Assembly: GCF_003047105.1 (NCBI RefSeq)
Contig: NZ_CP028475.1
Span: 930,001 to 994,000 of the forward strand
Length of the DNA stretch: 64,000 nt
From: Celeribacter baekdonensis
GTDB lineage: Bacteria > Pseudomonadota > Alphaproteobacteria > Rhodobacterales > Rhodobacteraceae
Reading direction: 5' to 3'
In this document: in pieces, positions 46,316 to 55,783 of the stretch
How positions within the stretch are numbered: the stretch's first letter is position 1
Layout of the letters: every line of letters starts with the position of its first letter
Translations under genes and position numbers: made by a program
The notes under the pieces: model-generated
What the model was told of the DNA's origin: nothing
Database searches by the model: none
The model's input: the letters and a program-made list of their open reading frames with translations, nothing else

Positions 46316-47170
46316 ATGAAATTTCTGTCCTATTCTCTCAACGGCCAAGAGGGCCTTGCTGTCGAGGTCGACGGCACATTCCGCGGCCTCACCTCTGACG
46401 CCCCGAATTTCCCCGGCGACCTTCTGTCTCTCATCCGCGCCGGGAGCGATGCGATGGCCGAGGCAGGCGCGGTGCTCGCCAAGGGCGATGTGGTCGACAC
46501 GGACGCCGTCACCTACCTGCCGCCGGTGTCGCAGCCCGAAAAAATCATCTGTGTCGGTCTCAACTACCGCGATCACTCCGCCGAGAGCGGGTTTGAGCAA
46601 CCCGATTACCCCACCCTTTTCGGTCGCTTCAATTCGAGCCTGATCGGCCACGACGCGCCGATCCTGCGCCCGGCGATTTCCGAGGAACTCGATTACGAGG
46701 GTGAACTTGTCGCGATCATCGGCAAAGAGGCGCGGCATGTTTCAGAGGCGGACGCGCTTGACTATGTTGCGGGCTATTCGATCTTCAACGACGCCTCGAT
46801 CCGGGATTATCAGTTCAAAGCCCCACAATGGACGCCGGGCAAAAACTTTGACGACACCGGTGCCTTCGGTCCTACGTTTGTCACCGCCGATGCGCTGCCC
46901 AAGGGCTGCCTCGGCCTGCGCCTGCAAACCCGCCTCAATGGCGAAGTCGTGCAAAGCGCGATGATCGACGAGATGGTCTTTTCGGTCGCCCAACAGATCG
47001 CGATCATCTCAGAATTCCTGACCCTGCGCCCCGGCGATGTCATTGTCACCGGCACGCCCTCCGGCGTCGGCCTCGCCCGCACCCCGAAACTCTGGATGAA
47101 AGACGGCGATGTCTGTGAGGTCGAAATCGACCAAATTGGCATTCTGAGCAACCCCATCAAGGACGCGTAA
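46316..47170 (+). CDS. Fumarylacetoacetate hydrolase-family enzyme
   Basis: ATG at 46316 has GAGG 5 bases upstream. The 284-residue protein has the FAH fold, with KIICVGLNYRDHSAESG and the metal-ligand region EELDYEGELVAIIGKEAR, then TGTPSGVGLARTP. Family members hydrolyse or decarboxylate open-chain 2-oxo/acylpyruvate products of ring cleavage. Being followed directly by an extradiol dioxygenase gene, it probably processes that enzyme's product. The exact reaction cannot be told. Confidence 0.85.
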   Translation: MKFLSYSLNGQEGLAVEVDGTFRGLTSDAPNFPGDLLSLIRAGSDAMAEAGAVLAKGDVVDTDAVTYLPPVSQPEKIICVGLNYRDHSAESGFEQPDYPTLFGRFNSSLIGHDAPILRPAISEELDYEGELVAIIGKEARHVSEADALDYVAGYSIFNDASIRDYQFKAPQWTPGKNFDDTGAFGPTFVTADALPKGCLGLRLQTRLNGEVVQSAMIDEMVFSVAQQIAIISEFLTLRPGDVIVTGTPSGVGLARTPKLWMKDGDVCEVEIDQIGILSNPIKDA

Positions 47171-47204
47171 CCCAAACGCACATTTCTGACAGGAGGAGGA
47201 AGAA

Positions 47205-48176
47205 ATGACAGCAATTCGAGGAACCATCGGCGTCAACAAACGCCCCGGCGAATTGGGCGCGCATTCGCTCGACAGTTTCCGCATGGCCGTGCCGGACCTG
47301 ACCGTGGCCGAGAAATTCTACACGGAATTCGGTCTTGAGGTTCGGGAGGAGGGCAATGGCCTTGGGCTTTATACCCATGGCAATTCGCACCGTTGGATGA
47401 GCCTGTCAGAAGGGCTGCGCAAAGAGCTTCAGGGCTTTACCTTTGGCGTGTTCGAAGAAGATTTCGAACCGATGAAAAAACGGATCGAAGCGCAGGGCGT
47501 CAAATTGATGGACGCCCCGCGCGGTCAGGAAAGCAACAGCATCTGGTTTGCCGACAACAACGGCCTGATGATCGAGATGAAGATTGCCGAAAAGACCTCG
47601 CTCGATGCCAAGGCGGATTTCGGCGGTATGGAAACCTCGGTTCCGGCCAATGAAGTCGGTTCCTGGAGCCGCCGCGCCAAACCACAAGTGAGCCCGATCC
47701 GCTTTGCGCATATGCTGGTGTTTACCCCCAGCGTGCCTCAGTCGATCGAGTTCTATAGCCGCGTCCTCGGCCTGCGCCTCTCGGACCGAACGGGCGACAT
47801 CATTGCCTTCATGCACGGCATTCACGGGTGCGACCACCATATGATCGCATTCGTGGACTCCGGCGGCAAAGCGCCCGGCCTGCATCATTGCAGCTGGGAC
47901 ATGGGGTCGCTCAACGGCATCGGTCTCGCCGCACAGCAGATGGCGGATGCGGGATACACCGAAGGCTGGGGCCTTGGGCGTCACGTTCTCGGCTCGAACT
48001 ACTTCCACTACATGAAAGACCCTTGGGGCAGCTGGGCGGAGTATTCGGCGGATATCGACTACATCTCGCTCGACAAGGACTGGGAGGCCAAAAACCATCC
48101 TGAAGAGGACGGGATTTATGTCTGGGGCCCGGAATTGCCCGAAGACTTCGTCCACAATTACGAAGCCGATCAGTAA
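47205..48176 (+). CDS. Type I extradiol (VOC-fold) ring-cleavage dioxygenase
   Basis: GGAGGAGG precedes ATG at 47205. The 323-residue two-domain protein has the three expected iron ligands in its C-terminal half: His169 (IRFAHMLVF), His227/228 (GLHHCSWDM) and Glu279 (SWAEYSADID). It also has the second-shell segment GRHVLGSNYFHYMKDPWG typical of this family. It should cleave a catecholic or trihydroxylated ring next to its hydroxyls. It lies between the FAH-family gene and the Mo enzyme, so a trihydroxybenzene substrate is plausible but unproven. Confidence 0.85.
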   Translation: MTAIRGTIGVNKRPGELGAHSLDSFRMAVPDLTVAEKFYTEFGLEVREEGNGLGLYTHGNSHRWMSLSEGLRKELQGFTFGVFEEDFEPMKKRIEAQGVKLMDAPRGQESNSIWFADNNGLMIEMKIAEKTSLDAKADFGGMETSVPANEVGSWSRRAKPQVSPIRFAHMLVFTPSVPQSIEFYSRVLGLRLSDRTGDIIAFMHGIHGCDHHMIAFVDSGGKAPGLHHCSWDMGSLNGIGLAAQQMADAGYTEGWGLGRHVLGSNYFHYMKDPWGSWAEYSADIDYISLDKDWEAKNHPEEDGIYVWGPELPEDFVHNYEADQ

Positions 48177-48234
48177 GCGCCTACTGGCCCCGCTCTCACA
48201 TTGAGGCCGGGGCTGACCCCAGGGAGGAAAATCC

Positions 48235-51213
48235 GTGAAAGAAACCGTTCTCAAATCCATTCTTTTCATGCTGCCGAAGCTTTTGAAACGCTCGGCGCGC
48301 AAATTTCCGGTGCAGGCCGAGCTGATAAAGCGGCACAATGCCACCGTTCAAATTCAGACCAAGGACGGCGCGATCGGCCGTTGGTATCGGTTCGAGAACG
48401 GCAAGCTCTCCACGAAAGCGGGTGTGTTGCCCGAGGTCGATCTGCGCATCATTTTCAAGGACGTGCCGACCGCCGTTCGCCTTTTGACTCCTCCCGTGGA
48501 CCGGGGTGAGGCCACCCATGCGGCAAAGAATTTCCACATCCTCCAGATCGGCCCTGATCACATCGCACAGTGGTTTCACGCGATGATCAACAACATGGAC
48601 AAGCTCGGCCTGCAATACGGCATGCCGATGCCTGACGGCTCGACCCGTTACACCACCAATGGCAATGGCGGCCCGACCTATGTCTATGTGAAGAATGGGA
48701 AAATCCTGCGGATCACACCGATTGACCTGCAACCCGAAGACGCCGAAAGCTACACGATCACGGCGCGCGGAAAAGAATTCAGGCCCAAGCGACGTGGCAC
48801 GGTGAACCCGCACGCCCTAAGCCTCAAGAGCCAGATTTATTCCGACAAACGCATCCTCAAACCGATGAAACGGGTCGATTGGGACCCGAACGGCGAGCGC
48901 AATCCGCAGACCCGGGGCAAATCCGGCTATGTCGAGATTTCCTGGGACGAGGCGCTCGATCTCGTGGTCTCCGAAATTCAACGCCAGAACCGCAAATACG
49001 GCCCCGGCGCCATGGCGCTTTATTTCGGCTCGCATCACCAATGGGGCAATGTCGGCTATTACCTCTCCGCCCTTTTGCGGTTCGGCAATATGATCGGGTT
49101 CACCCGCATCCACCCCAACCCGGACAGCTGGGAAGGCTGGTATTGGGGCGCAACGCACCATTATGGCAACTCGGCCCGCGTCGGCATCCCGTCGTTCTAT
49201 TCCACCGTCGAAGACGCGCTTCAGAACGCTGAACAGATCGTGTTTTGGTCCTCTGACCCGGAATCCACCAGCGGCTACGCCTCCGGCATGGAAGGCACGC
49301 AGCGACGGTTCTGGGCCAAGGAACTTGGCATCGACTTCATCCACATCGACCCGAACCTGAACCCGACCGCGCAGCTTTACGGCGGGCGCTGGATCGGCAT
49401 CCGACCGGGCACGGATAGCGCGCTAGCTCATGCGATCATGAACGTCTGGATCAAGGAAGGGCTCTACGACAAGGACTACGTCGCGGCCCGCACCACCGGC
49501 TTTGACGAATGGCGCGCCTATATCCTCGGCGAAAGCGACGGCGTCGATAAAACCCCGGAATGGCAAGAAGAAGAGACCGGCGTGCCGGCCCATACCTGCC
49601 GTGCCCTCGCCCGGTCCTGGGGCAAGAAGAAAACCTATCTCGCCGCGGGCGGTCTCGGCGCGGGGTTTGGCGGCGCTTGCCGCAACGCGACCGGTGCTCA
49701 ATGGGCGCGCAACATGATCCTGATGATGGCCATGCAGGGCTTGGGCAAACCGGGGATCAATTTCGGGAACCTGCAAATCGGCACGCCGATGGATCACAAT
49801 TTCTACTTCCCCGGCTATGCCGAGGGCGGGATCTCCGGCGATCTGCAATTCAACGCCAACGCGGTGAACAATTATCAGCGCAACCCGCATGTGCTCTCGA
49901 TGAACCCGGTGACCCAGATGATCCCGCGCCTCGCGCTCGCCGAAGCGATCCTTGAAGGCAAGGCCAAGGGCTTCATGTGGGACGGGTTCTCGATGGAGGC
50001 GCAGATGACGCCGTTCGAGTACCCGAAACCCGGCTATCCGCATATCCACATGATCTACCGCTATGGTTCGTCGACCTTTGGCACCATCGCCAATTCGGAC
50101 CGGATGATCGACGCCTATCGCCATGAGAGCATCGACTGTGTCGTGAACCAGTCGATCTGGCGCGAGGGCGAGACTGAATTTGCCGATCTCATCCTGCCCG
50201 CCTGCACCAGCTTCGAACGCTGGGACATCAGCGAATGGGGCAACTCGGGCGGCTACATCCACCACAACACTGACCAGCTCAATCACCGCATGGTGGTGAT
50301 GCAGCACAAATGTATCGAACCTCTGGGCGAGTCCAAATCCGACTACCAGATTTTCTTCGATATCCTGTCGCGTATGGGCAAAGGACAGCTTTTCTCAGAG
50401 ACCTGCGATGAGTTGGATTGGGCGAAACGGATTTTCGACAGTTCCGACATCAAATATCACATGAAATGGAAAGACTTCGTCAAAAAGGGCTATTTCGTTG
50501 TGCCCGTCGAGAAACCCGAATGTCGTGATGCGGTGGCCTATCGCTGGTTCGCCAACGGCACACCCAAGGACCTGCCGGAGCCGCTCCCCCTGCCCTCACA
50601 GTTTGGCGAGCGCTTCCTCGAAGGGCTGGAAACCCAGTCCGGCAAGATCGAATTCCTGCCCAGCACGCTCAAACGCGCCGCGCCGAATGAGGAGCGCCCC
50701 GTGCTCAACCGCTATATCCCGGCCTGGGAGGGCCGTCAGACCAAGGACTTGTTCGAGCGTTTCCCGCTGCAACTGGTAACGACCCACCCGCGCTATTCGT
50801 TCCACACCTATAACGACGGTAAGGATTCGACCACCAACGACATCCCGGAACATCGGGTGAAGGTGGACGGCTATTATTACTGGGTGATGCGGATCGCACA
50901 GGGGGATGCGGAGACCCGCGGCATCCGACAGCACGATCTGATCCGCGTCTATAACGAACGCGGCAGCGTGATCTGCGTCGCCGATGTCACGCCGCTGATG
51001 GCGCCGGGCACCTGCAAGGCCTACGAATCCTGCGCCGAGCTTGATCTCATCGAACACCCGGTCTTCGGCCGGGTCGATCGTGGCGGTGCGCTCAACCTGC
51101 TGACCCCACCGCGGGTGCAGACCAAGGGCACCTCCGGCATGGGCACCAACAGCTGCCTGATCGAGTTTGAAAAATGGACCGACACCGCCGCCTTTGGCAT
51201 CGCGGCGGAATGA
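48235..51213 (+). CDS. Mo-bis-MGD transhydroxylase large subunit, pyrogallol-phloroglucinol type, with N-terminal extension
   Basis: GTG at 48235 has GAGGAAAA upstream. Residues from about 125 on form a DMSO-reductase-family molybdopterin subunit. Asp297-Ser298-Trp299 (HPNPDSWEGWYWG) matches the Asp-Ser-Trp that binds Mo in Pelobacter transhydroxylase. His267 sits 31 residues before the Ser, the spacing I recall for its active-site His144. There is no N-terminal Fe-S Cys motif, as in that enzyme. At 992 residues it is about 117 longer than Pelobacter AthL. The added N-terminus (ENGKLSTKAGVLPEVDLRI) looks like an SCP2-type domain. It should hydroxylate or transhydroxylate trihydroxybenzenes or resorcinol. 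Confidence 0.82.
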   Translation: MKETVLKSILFMLPKLLKRSARKFPVQAELIKRHNATVQIQTKDGAIGRWYRFENGKLSTKAGVLPEVDLRIIFKDVPTAVRLLTPPVDRGEATHAAKNFHILQIGPDHIAQWFHAMINNMDKLGLQYGMPMPDGSTRYTTNGNGGPTYVYVKNGKILRITPIDLQPEDAESYTITARGKEFRPKRRGTVNPHALSLKSQIYSDKRILKPMKRVDWDPNGERNPQTRGKSGYVEISWDEALDLVVSEIQRQNRKYGPGAMALYFGSHHQWGNVGYYLSALLRFGNMIGFTRIHPNPDSWEGWYWGATHHYGNSARVGIPSFYSTVEDALQNAEQIVFWSSDPESTSGYASGMEGTQRRFWAKELGIDFIHIDPNLNPTAQLYGGRWIGIRPGTDSALAHAIMNVWIKEGLYDKDYVAARTTGFDEWRAYILGESDGVDKTPEWQEEETGVPAHTCRALARSWGKKKTYLAAGGLGAGFGGACRNATGAQWARNMILMMAMQGLGKPGINFGNLQIGTPMDHNFYFPGYAEGGISGDLQFNANAVNNYQRNPHVLSMNPVTQMIPRLALAEAILEGKAKGFMWDGFSMEAQMTPFEYPKPGYPHIHMIYRYGSSTFGTIANSDRMIDAYRHESIDCVVNQSIWREGETEFADLILPACTSFERWDISEWGNSGGYIHHNTDQLNHRMVVMQHKCIEPLGESKSDYQIFFDILSRMGKGQLFSETCDELDWAKRIFDSSDIKYHMKWKDFVKKGYFVVPVEKPECRDAVAYRWFANGTPKDLPEPLPLPSQFGERFLEGLETQSGKIEFLPSTLKRAAPNEERPVLNRYIPAWEGRQTKDLFERFPLQLVTTHPRYSFHTYNDGKDSTTNDIPEHRVKVDGYYYWVMRIAQGDAETRGIRQHDLIRVYNERGSVICVADVTPLMAPGTCKAYESCAELDLIEHPVFGRVDRGGALNLLTPPRVQTKGTSGMGTNSCLIEFEKWTDTAAFGIAAE

Positions 51214-51224
51214 GGATGGATCGC

Positions 51225-52067
51225 ATGTCTGAGAAATGGAACATGATCATCGACGTGGCGCGCTGCGAGAATTGTCACAATTGCACCCTCGCGACCAAGG
51301 ACGAGACCGTCGAGAACGATTTCCCCGGCTATTCCGCCCCGCAACCACGGCACGGGCATGAATGGATCAAGCTGACGCGCAAGGTACGAGGGCGTAACCA
51401 CCTTGTTGACACGGCCTATCTGCCGAGCATGTGCAACCATTGCGACGATGCGCCCTGTGTCCATACCGGCGCGGGCTGTGTGAGCAAACGCGATGACGGC
51501 TTGGTCATCATCGACCCGCAAAAGGCCAAGGGCCGCCGCGACCTCGTGGACGCCTGCCCCTATGGCAATATCTGGTGGAACGAGGAATTGGACCTGCCGC
51601 AGCACTGGACCTTCGATGCGCATCTTCTGGACCAAGGATGGAAAGAACCCCGCGCCTCGCAGGCCTGTCCCACCGGCGCCATGGAGGCGGTCAAGCTCAC
51701 GGATGACGCCATGGCGGCGCGCGCATCACGGGACGGGCTGGAAACCCTACCCAATGACGCGGGCGCGAAACCGCGGGTCTGGTACCGAAATCTCTTTCGC
51801 TTCACCCATGCCTTTCTGGGTGGCACCGTGCTGCATGAGACCGATGGGGTGAAAGACGTGGTGATCGACGCTTCCGTGACGCTTCGGCGGGACGGGCAGA
51901 AGATCGCCGCGACCCGGACCGACATGTTCGGGGATTTCAAATTCGATGGTCTGCTCCCCGACGGCGCGATCTATGAGATTGTCGTGTCGGCACCGGAGGG
52001 GTCTGAAACGCTGAGCGTGGCGCTCGCGGACACGGTTGTTCTCGATCCGATTGTGCTCAAGGGATGA
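51225..52067 (+). CDS. Iron-sulfur subunit of the transhydroxylase, with reduced cysteine set
   Basis: ATG at 51225 (GAGGA 8 bases upstream, MSEKWNMIIDVARC) aligns best with Pelobacter AthS; ATGs at 51210 and 51216 are alternatives. The ferredoxin part has Cys14, 17, 20, 70, 73, 78, 85, 111 and 148, nine in all, while three 4Fe-4S clusters need twelve. Where AthS has a CxxC pair, this protein has QHWTFDAHLL, and the fourth Cys of the first motif is Thr24. The C-terminal 80 residues (VTLRRDGQKIAATRTDMFGD) form the Cna-B-like beta domain also found in AthS. It is coupled to the large subunit gene. Confidence 0.82.
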   Translation: MSEKWNMIIDVARCENCHNCTLATKDETVENDFPGYSAPQPRHGHEWIKLTRKVRGRNHLVDTAYLPSMCNHCDDAPCVHTGAGCVSKRDDGLVIIDPQKAKGRRDLVDACPYGNIWWNEELDLPQHWTFDAHLLDQGWKEPRASQACPTGAMEAVKLTDDAMAARASRDGLETLPNDAGAKPRVWYRNLFRFTHAFLGGTVLHETDGVKDVVIDASVTLRRDGQKIAATRTDMFGDFKFDGLLPDGAIYEIVVSAPEGSETLSVALADTVVLDPIVLKG

Positions 52068-52100
52068 GCCGGCATTTGACGGCTGTGGCGCCGGACGGGC

Positions 52101-53162
52101 TCAGGCGTAGGGTGCCGGAAAGACCTGCCCCTGCATGAGCTTTCGTGCGGTGCGCAGGGTTCCTGCGCCGGTCACCTGCCCTGCCGGGTTGCGTTCCAGC
52201 AGCACCTCCGCAGCACCGCTGGGATGTTCGATGGCAAAACTCTTGCCCGCTGGCATCTCGGCGCATTTGGCTGCGGGCGATCCTTCGAGTGTCGCGGCCG
52301 TGGCCACGGAGACGGCGGCGAACACGCCGATTGAGGCGTGGCAGCGATGCGGGATGAAGCTGCGGGTATTGATTACGCCGCCCTGTATGGGCGCGCTGAC
52401 CAATGTCATTTTAGGCACGGATTTTTCGGCGACATCGCCGAGGTTCATCTTTTTCCCGGCGATCAGGCGGATCGCTTCGAGCCGCGCTTTGAGCCCCGCG
52501 TCATTGTCGAGCGCCTCGCGGCTCTCCTGTCCGGTGAGATCAAAATCCACCGCCGCCATGATCACAACCGGCATGCCGTTGTCGATCAGCGTGCAGGCCA
52601 CGCCTTCGATCACATCGACCGCATTGCCACTGGGCAGCAGCGCGCCACACATGGAGCCAGCCAAGTTCTGGAACAAAAGCGGGATCGACGCGTGATGCCC
52701 CGGCACCCCGTCGATCCGGGCCGCGCCCTCATAGGTGACGCGCCCCTCGGGCGTTTGAACCGTCGCGACGGCCACCTCGCCGGTGTTTTCCATGAAGATC
52801 CGCACCCGGGTCTCACCGGCATGGGCGGGCAGGATGCCCATCTCGATCGCCGCCGGTCCGACACCCGCGAGGATATTGCCGCAGGCCTGCGCCCCGGAGA
52901 CCAGCGGCTGATCGACGAAGACCTGCAAGAACAGGTAATCGACATCCGCATCCGTGCGCGCCGAGGGCGAGAGGATCGCGACTTTCGAACAGAGCGGATC
53001 GGCACCGCCGATGCCGTCGATCTGACGTGGGTCGGGGCTACCCATGATGCGCAGCAAAAGCGCATCCCTGTCCTCGAGCGAAGACGGCAGGTCGGAGGCC
53101 CTGAAATAGGCGCCTTTCGAAGTGCCGCCGCGCATCCAGAGACAGGCAATACCCTCAGACAT
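52101..53162 (-). CDS. galD: 4-oxalomesaconate tautomerase (GalD/PrpF family)
   Basis: The 353-residue protein has the PrpF-like pattern [13 protein letters not shown] at the start, [15 protein letters not shown], and the catalytic cysteine segments [15 protein letters not shown] and [13 protein letters not shown]. GalD of Pseudomonas putida interconverts keto and enol forms of 4-oxalomesaconate after gallate cleavage. Its start overlaps the galC end by 8 bases. It is the last gene of the leftward operon and converges with the Mo enzyme operon. Confidence 0.85.
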   Translation of the reverse strand: MSEGIACLWMRGGTSKGAYFRASDLPSSLEDRDALLLRIMGSPDPRQIDGIGGADPLCSKVAILSPSARTDADVDYLFLQVFVDQPLVSGAQACGNILAGVGPAAIEMGILPAHAGETRVRIFMENTGEVAVATVQTPEGRVTYEGAARIDGVPGHHASIPLLFQNLAGSMCGALLPSGNAVDVIEGVACTLIDNGMPVVIMAAVDFDLTGQESREALDNDAGLKARLEAIRLIAGKKMNLGDVAEKSVPKMTLVSAPIQGGVINTRSFIPHRCHASIGVFAAVSVATAATLEGSPAAKCAEMPAGKSFAIEHPSGAAEVLLERNPAGQVTGAGTLRTARKLMQGQVFPAPYA

Positions 53163-53826
53163 ATTTCAGCCCTTTGGCTTCGAGACGCGGACGCATGTCG
53201 TAGATATCGAGCCCCAGCTCGCCATTGGCCAGGCGCTGACGCTTCGCCTCCTCCAGATCGAGCCGCTTTTGCGCCGCGGCCAGAACTTCTTTGGCCTCTT
53301 CTCGGCGTACGACACAGACCCCGTCATCATCGGCACAGATGATATCGCCCGGGTTGATCGCCTGACCGGCGCAGACGATCGGCAGGTTCACATCGCCAAG
53401 CGTCTCTTTCACCGTGCCCTGACAGGACACGGCCTTGGACCAGACCGGGAATCCCATCGCTTCGAGATCGACCGTGTCGCGCACGCCCGCGTCGATGATC
53501 AAGCCGCGACAGCCGCGCGCCTGGGCAGAGGTCGCGAGAAGATCGCCGAAATAGCCGTTGTCACAGGGCGAGGTCGGCGCCAGCACGAGGATGTCGCCCT
53601 CCTTGAGCTGTTCGATCGCGACATGGATCATCCAATTGTCGCCGGGCACCGCCGAAATGGTCACGGCAGAGCCAGCAATCTTGGCGCCGCGATAGATCGG
53701 GCGCAGGTAGGATTGCAGGCAGCCGATCCGACCCTGAGCTTCGTGGACTGTTGCGACACCGGCCTCGGCGAGCGCGTCGATCACCTTCTGATCCGCACGT
53801 TCTATATTCTGGACGACAACGGGCAT
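53155..53826 (-). CDS. galC: 4-carboxy-4-hydroxy-2-oxoadipate aldolase/oxaloacetate decarboxylase (GalC/RraA family)
   Basis: The 223-residue protein has the RraA-like aldolase fold, with [22 protein letters not shown] and [22 protein letters not shown] (substrate- and metal-binding Arg/Asp). It splits 4-carboxy-4-hydroxy-2-oxoadipate into pyruvate and oxaloacetate, the last step of the gallate and protocatechuate 4,5-cleavage pathways. GGAGATC lies upstream. It sits 10 bases after the dioxygenase gene. Confidence 0.88.
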   Translation of the reverse strand: MPVVVQNIERADQKVIDALAEAGVATVHEAQGRIGCLQSYLRPIYRGAKIAGSAVTISAVPGDNWMIHVAIEQLKEGDILVLAPTSPCDNGYFGDLLATSAQARGCRGLIIDAGVRDTVDLEAMGFPVWSKAVSCQGTVKETLGDVNLPIVCAGQAINPGDIICADDDGVCVVRREEAKEVLAAAQKRLDLEEAKRQRLANGELGLDIYDMRPRLEAKGLKYV

Positions 53827-53836
53827 TTGGATCTCC

Positions 53837-54796
53837 TTAGTTCTTGACCGGCGGGGTGCCGTGCGTGTGGAAGCTTTCGATGGTTTTGAGCCCCCAGGCC
53901 TGGCCCTTCATCCGGTCCGTCTGGGTCCAGCACACCGGTTTCCAATCTGGGGCAAGGATCAGCCGCGCACCGCCATTGGCCAGCTCAACTCGGTTCCCGG
54001 CGGGTTCCCAGACATAGAGAAAGAACGTTCCCTGCACCGCGTGCTTATGCGGGCCCGTCTCGATATGAACCCCGTTCTGAAGGAAGATATCCGCCGCGCG
54101 CAGGACGTCTTCGCGCTGGTCGGTGGCATAGGTGACATGGTGCAAACGGGCGTGCCCGCCGCCATGTTCTTCGGTACAAGCCAGATCGTAGGTCTTGTTG
54201 TTGACGGTGAACCAGCACCCGCCCAGACGCCCGTTGTCGAGCTGGATATATTCCGTCACGCGGCTCCCGAGACAGGTCTCCATAAAGCGTTTGAACTCGG
54301 TGACATCCGAGGACAGGAGGTTGAGGTGGTCGATCCGACGTGGGGCGGCGCCGGTAAAGGCCGAGGCGGTGTTTTTCAGCGCCGCGACATCGTCGTTTTC
54401 GGCCTCGAACCATTTGGTGTCGTAATAGATCTCGAACACATGGCCGAACGGATCCTCGAATCGAAAAGCGCGCCCGTGGGACAGATCACCGTCGTTCCAG
54501 CCGATCACCTTGAAATCGCTCTCTTCGATCGCTTTCACCCGACGCTCCAGCGCCTCCGGCGAAGCGGCACGATAGCCGATATGGGCGACGCCCGTGGTGT
54601 CGGATTTGGTCAGTTTCAGCGTGCAGAATTCGTAATCATCCCAAGCGCGCAGGTAGGCCGAGGTCGCGTCCTGCGCAGAAAGTTTCAGCCCGTAGACACG
54701 GGTGAAGAAATCGAGGCTTTCCTCGAATTTGTCGGTGAGCATTTCGACATGGCCCAAATGGGCGATGTCGAAAGACGGGTTGGTGGGGTTGGACAT
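53837..54796 (-). CDS. Type I extradiol dioxygenase in the gal operon
   Basis: The 319-residue VOC-fold protein resembles catechol 2,3-dioxygenases. Iron ligands are present: His157 ([11 protein letters not shown]), His219/220 ([11 protein letters not shown]) and Glu271 ([10 protein letters not shown]). It lies between galB and galC, where a ring-cleaving enzyme is needed. Known gallate dioxygenase GalA and its LigAB relatives belong to a different fold (type II). This protein may therefore be a non-homologous replacement, or may cleave a related triol such as pyrogallol. Confidence 0.85.
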   Translation of the reverse strand: MSNPTNPSFDIAHLGHVEMLTDKFEESLDFFTRVYGLKLSAQDATSAYLRAWDDYEFCTLKLTKSDTTGVAHIGYRAASPEALERRVKAIEESDFKVIGWNDGDLSHGRAFRFEDPFGHVFEIYYDTKWFEAENDDVAALKNTASAFTGAAPRRIDHLNLLSSDVTEFKRFMETCLGSRVTEYIQLDNGRLGGCWFTVNNKTYDLACTEEHGGGHARLHHVTYATDQREDVLRAADIFLQNGVHIETGPHKHAVQGTFFLYVWEPAGNRVELANGGARLILAPDWKPVCWTQTDRMKGQAWGLKTIESFHTHGTPPVKN

Positions 54797-54900
54797 GGTG
54801 TCTCCTCCGAAATGGTGTCCCGTGCGTGTGTTGTTTTATTGGCCTCTGCCCGAGAGACGCGCCGAGAAAAGGTTGTCACCGGGGCAGAATGCAGGATGGT

Positions 54901-55632
54901 TCAGAGTTCGTCGACGGTGCGCGGAAAGATCGACTGGAACCCTTCGGCATATTTGCAATCGCGCCCGCCGGACATCCCGCCGGAATTGCGTTTGAAATGG
55001 TTGGCACGTTGCTGTGCGACACGAGTGTAATAGTCCCAAAGATGAACCTGACCGTTCATCTCTTCCATCGCAGCGCGCTTTTTCTCCCACACGGGCGTGA
55101 TGTCGAGAAAGGTGTCGGGTTTCCATCCCATCTGTTCCGTCTGATGCGGTTCAAACAGGTAAAGCTGCGGCGCACCCAGCACCTTTTGGCCGGGGTTGTG
55201 GCCCCAGGCCTGCGCGATCATCCGGCATTCCAGCGCCACCTGTGTCATATACATGTGGTCGGTGTTGTAAGGATCATACTGGCTGTGGCTCATCATGAAA
55301 GCGGGCTGCACCTCGCGGATCAGCTCCACAAGCTTGTATTTATCTTCTTTCTCAAGATGCAGCGGGTAGTCGCCCAGATCGAAACATTCGAGACGCGCCA
55401 CGCCGAGCTTATCTGCTGCCGCTTCGGCCTCGCCACGACGAATGGCTTTCACCTCATCGAGGCTCTTGCCCTCTTTCCAAAGCCGCGCGCTTTCCCCGCG
55501 CTCGCCGAAAGACAGGCAGGCCACCGTGACCTCATAGCCCATGTCGGCATGAAGCGCGATCGCGCCGCCACAGCGCCAGACAAAGTCAGCGGCATGGGCG
55601 GAAATGACGAGGGCGGTTTTTGGGCTGGTCAT
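54901..55632 (-). CDS. galB: 4-oxalomesaconate hydratase (GalB-like, PIG-L fold)
   Basis: ATG at 55632 is set by GGAGG about 5 bases upstream. The 243-residue protein has the zinc-binding PIG-L/LmbE pattern: ISAHAADFVWRCGGAIALHA near the start and MSHSQYDPYNTDHMYMTQ in the middle. Most PIG-L proteins are deacetylases, but GalB of Pseudomonas putida is a PIG-L hydratase of 4-oxalomesaconate. The linked galC and galD point to that role here. It is first of the leftward operon. Confidence 0.82.
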   Translation of the reverse strand: MTSPKTALVISAHAADFVWRCGGAIALHADMGYEVTVACLSFGERGESARLWKEGKSLDEVKAIRRGEAEAAADKLGVARLECFDLGDYPLHLEKEDKYKLVELIREVQPAFMMSHSQYDPYNTDHMYMTQVALECRMIAQAWGHNPGQKVLGAPQLYLFEPHQTEQMGWKPDTFLDITPVWEKKRAAMEEMNGQVHLWDYYTRVAQQRANHFKRNSGGMSGGRDCKYAEGFQSIFPRTVDEL

Positions 55633-55783
55633 CAGGTCCTCCAAATTCTGTCGCCCCTGATGTCCCATGGCTCCGCCGGTGAGACAATTTGATTGCGAGT
55701 GAATTTGGATAACTTATTGCTATAATGAATGGGCCGGATGCGCGCGCGGATCCGGCCACGAGAGAAACGAGAGAGGCGAAAAA
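55633..55783. promoter_or_regulatory. Divergent control region between galB and its LysR-type regulator
   Basis: These 151 bases separate the two start codons. TATAAT occurs at 55721-55726 within the dyad-like TTATTGCTATAA. A GC-rich inverted repeat, GGCCGGAT with ATCCGGCC (55732-55739 and 55750-55757), lies in the leader of the regulator. LysR-type proteins usually bind such divergent regions. Confidence 0.5.

Noticed and set aside
48235..52067. Formate dehydrogenase, nitrate reductase or DMSO reductase as identity of the Mo enzyme
   Set aside because: The large subunit lacks the N-terminal Fe-S Cys motif and the Cys/Sec ligand of formate dehydrogenases. It has Asp-Ser-Trp at the Mo site, and the small subunit has the Cna-B-like tail specific to the transhydroxylase group.
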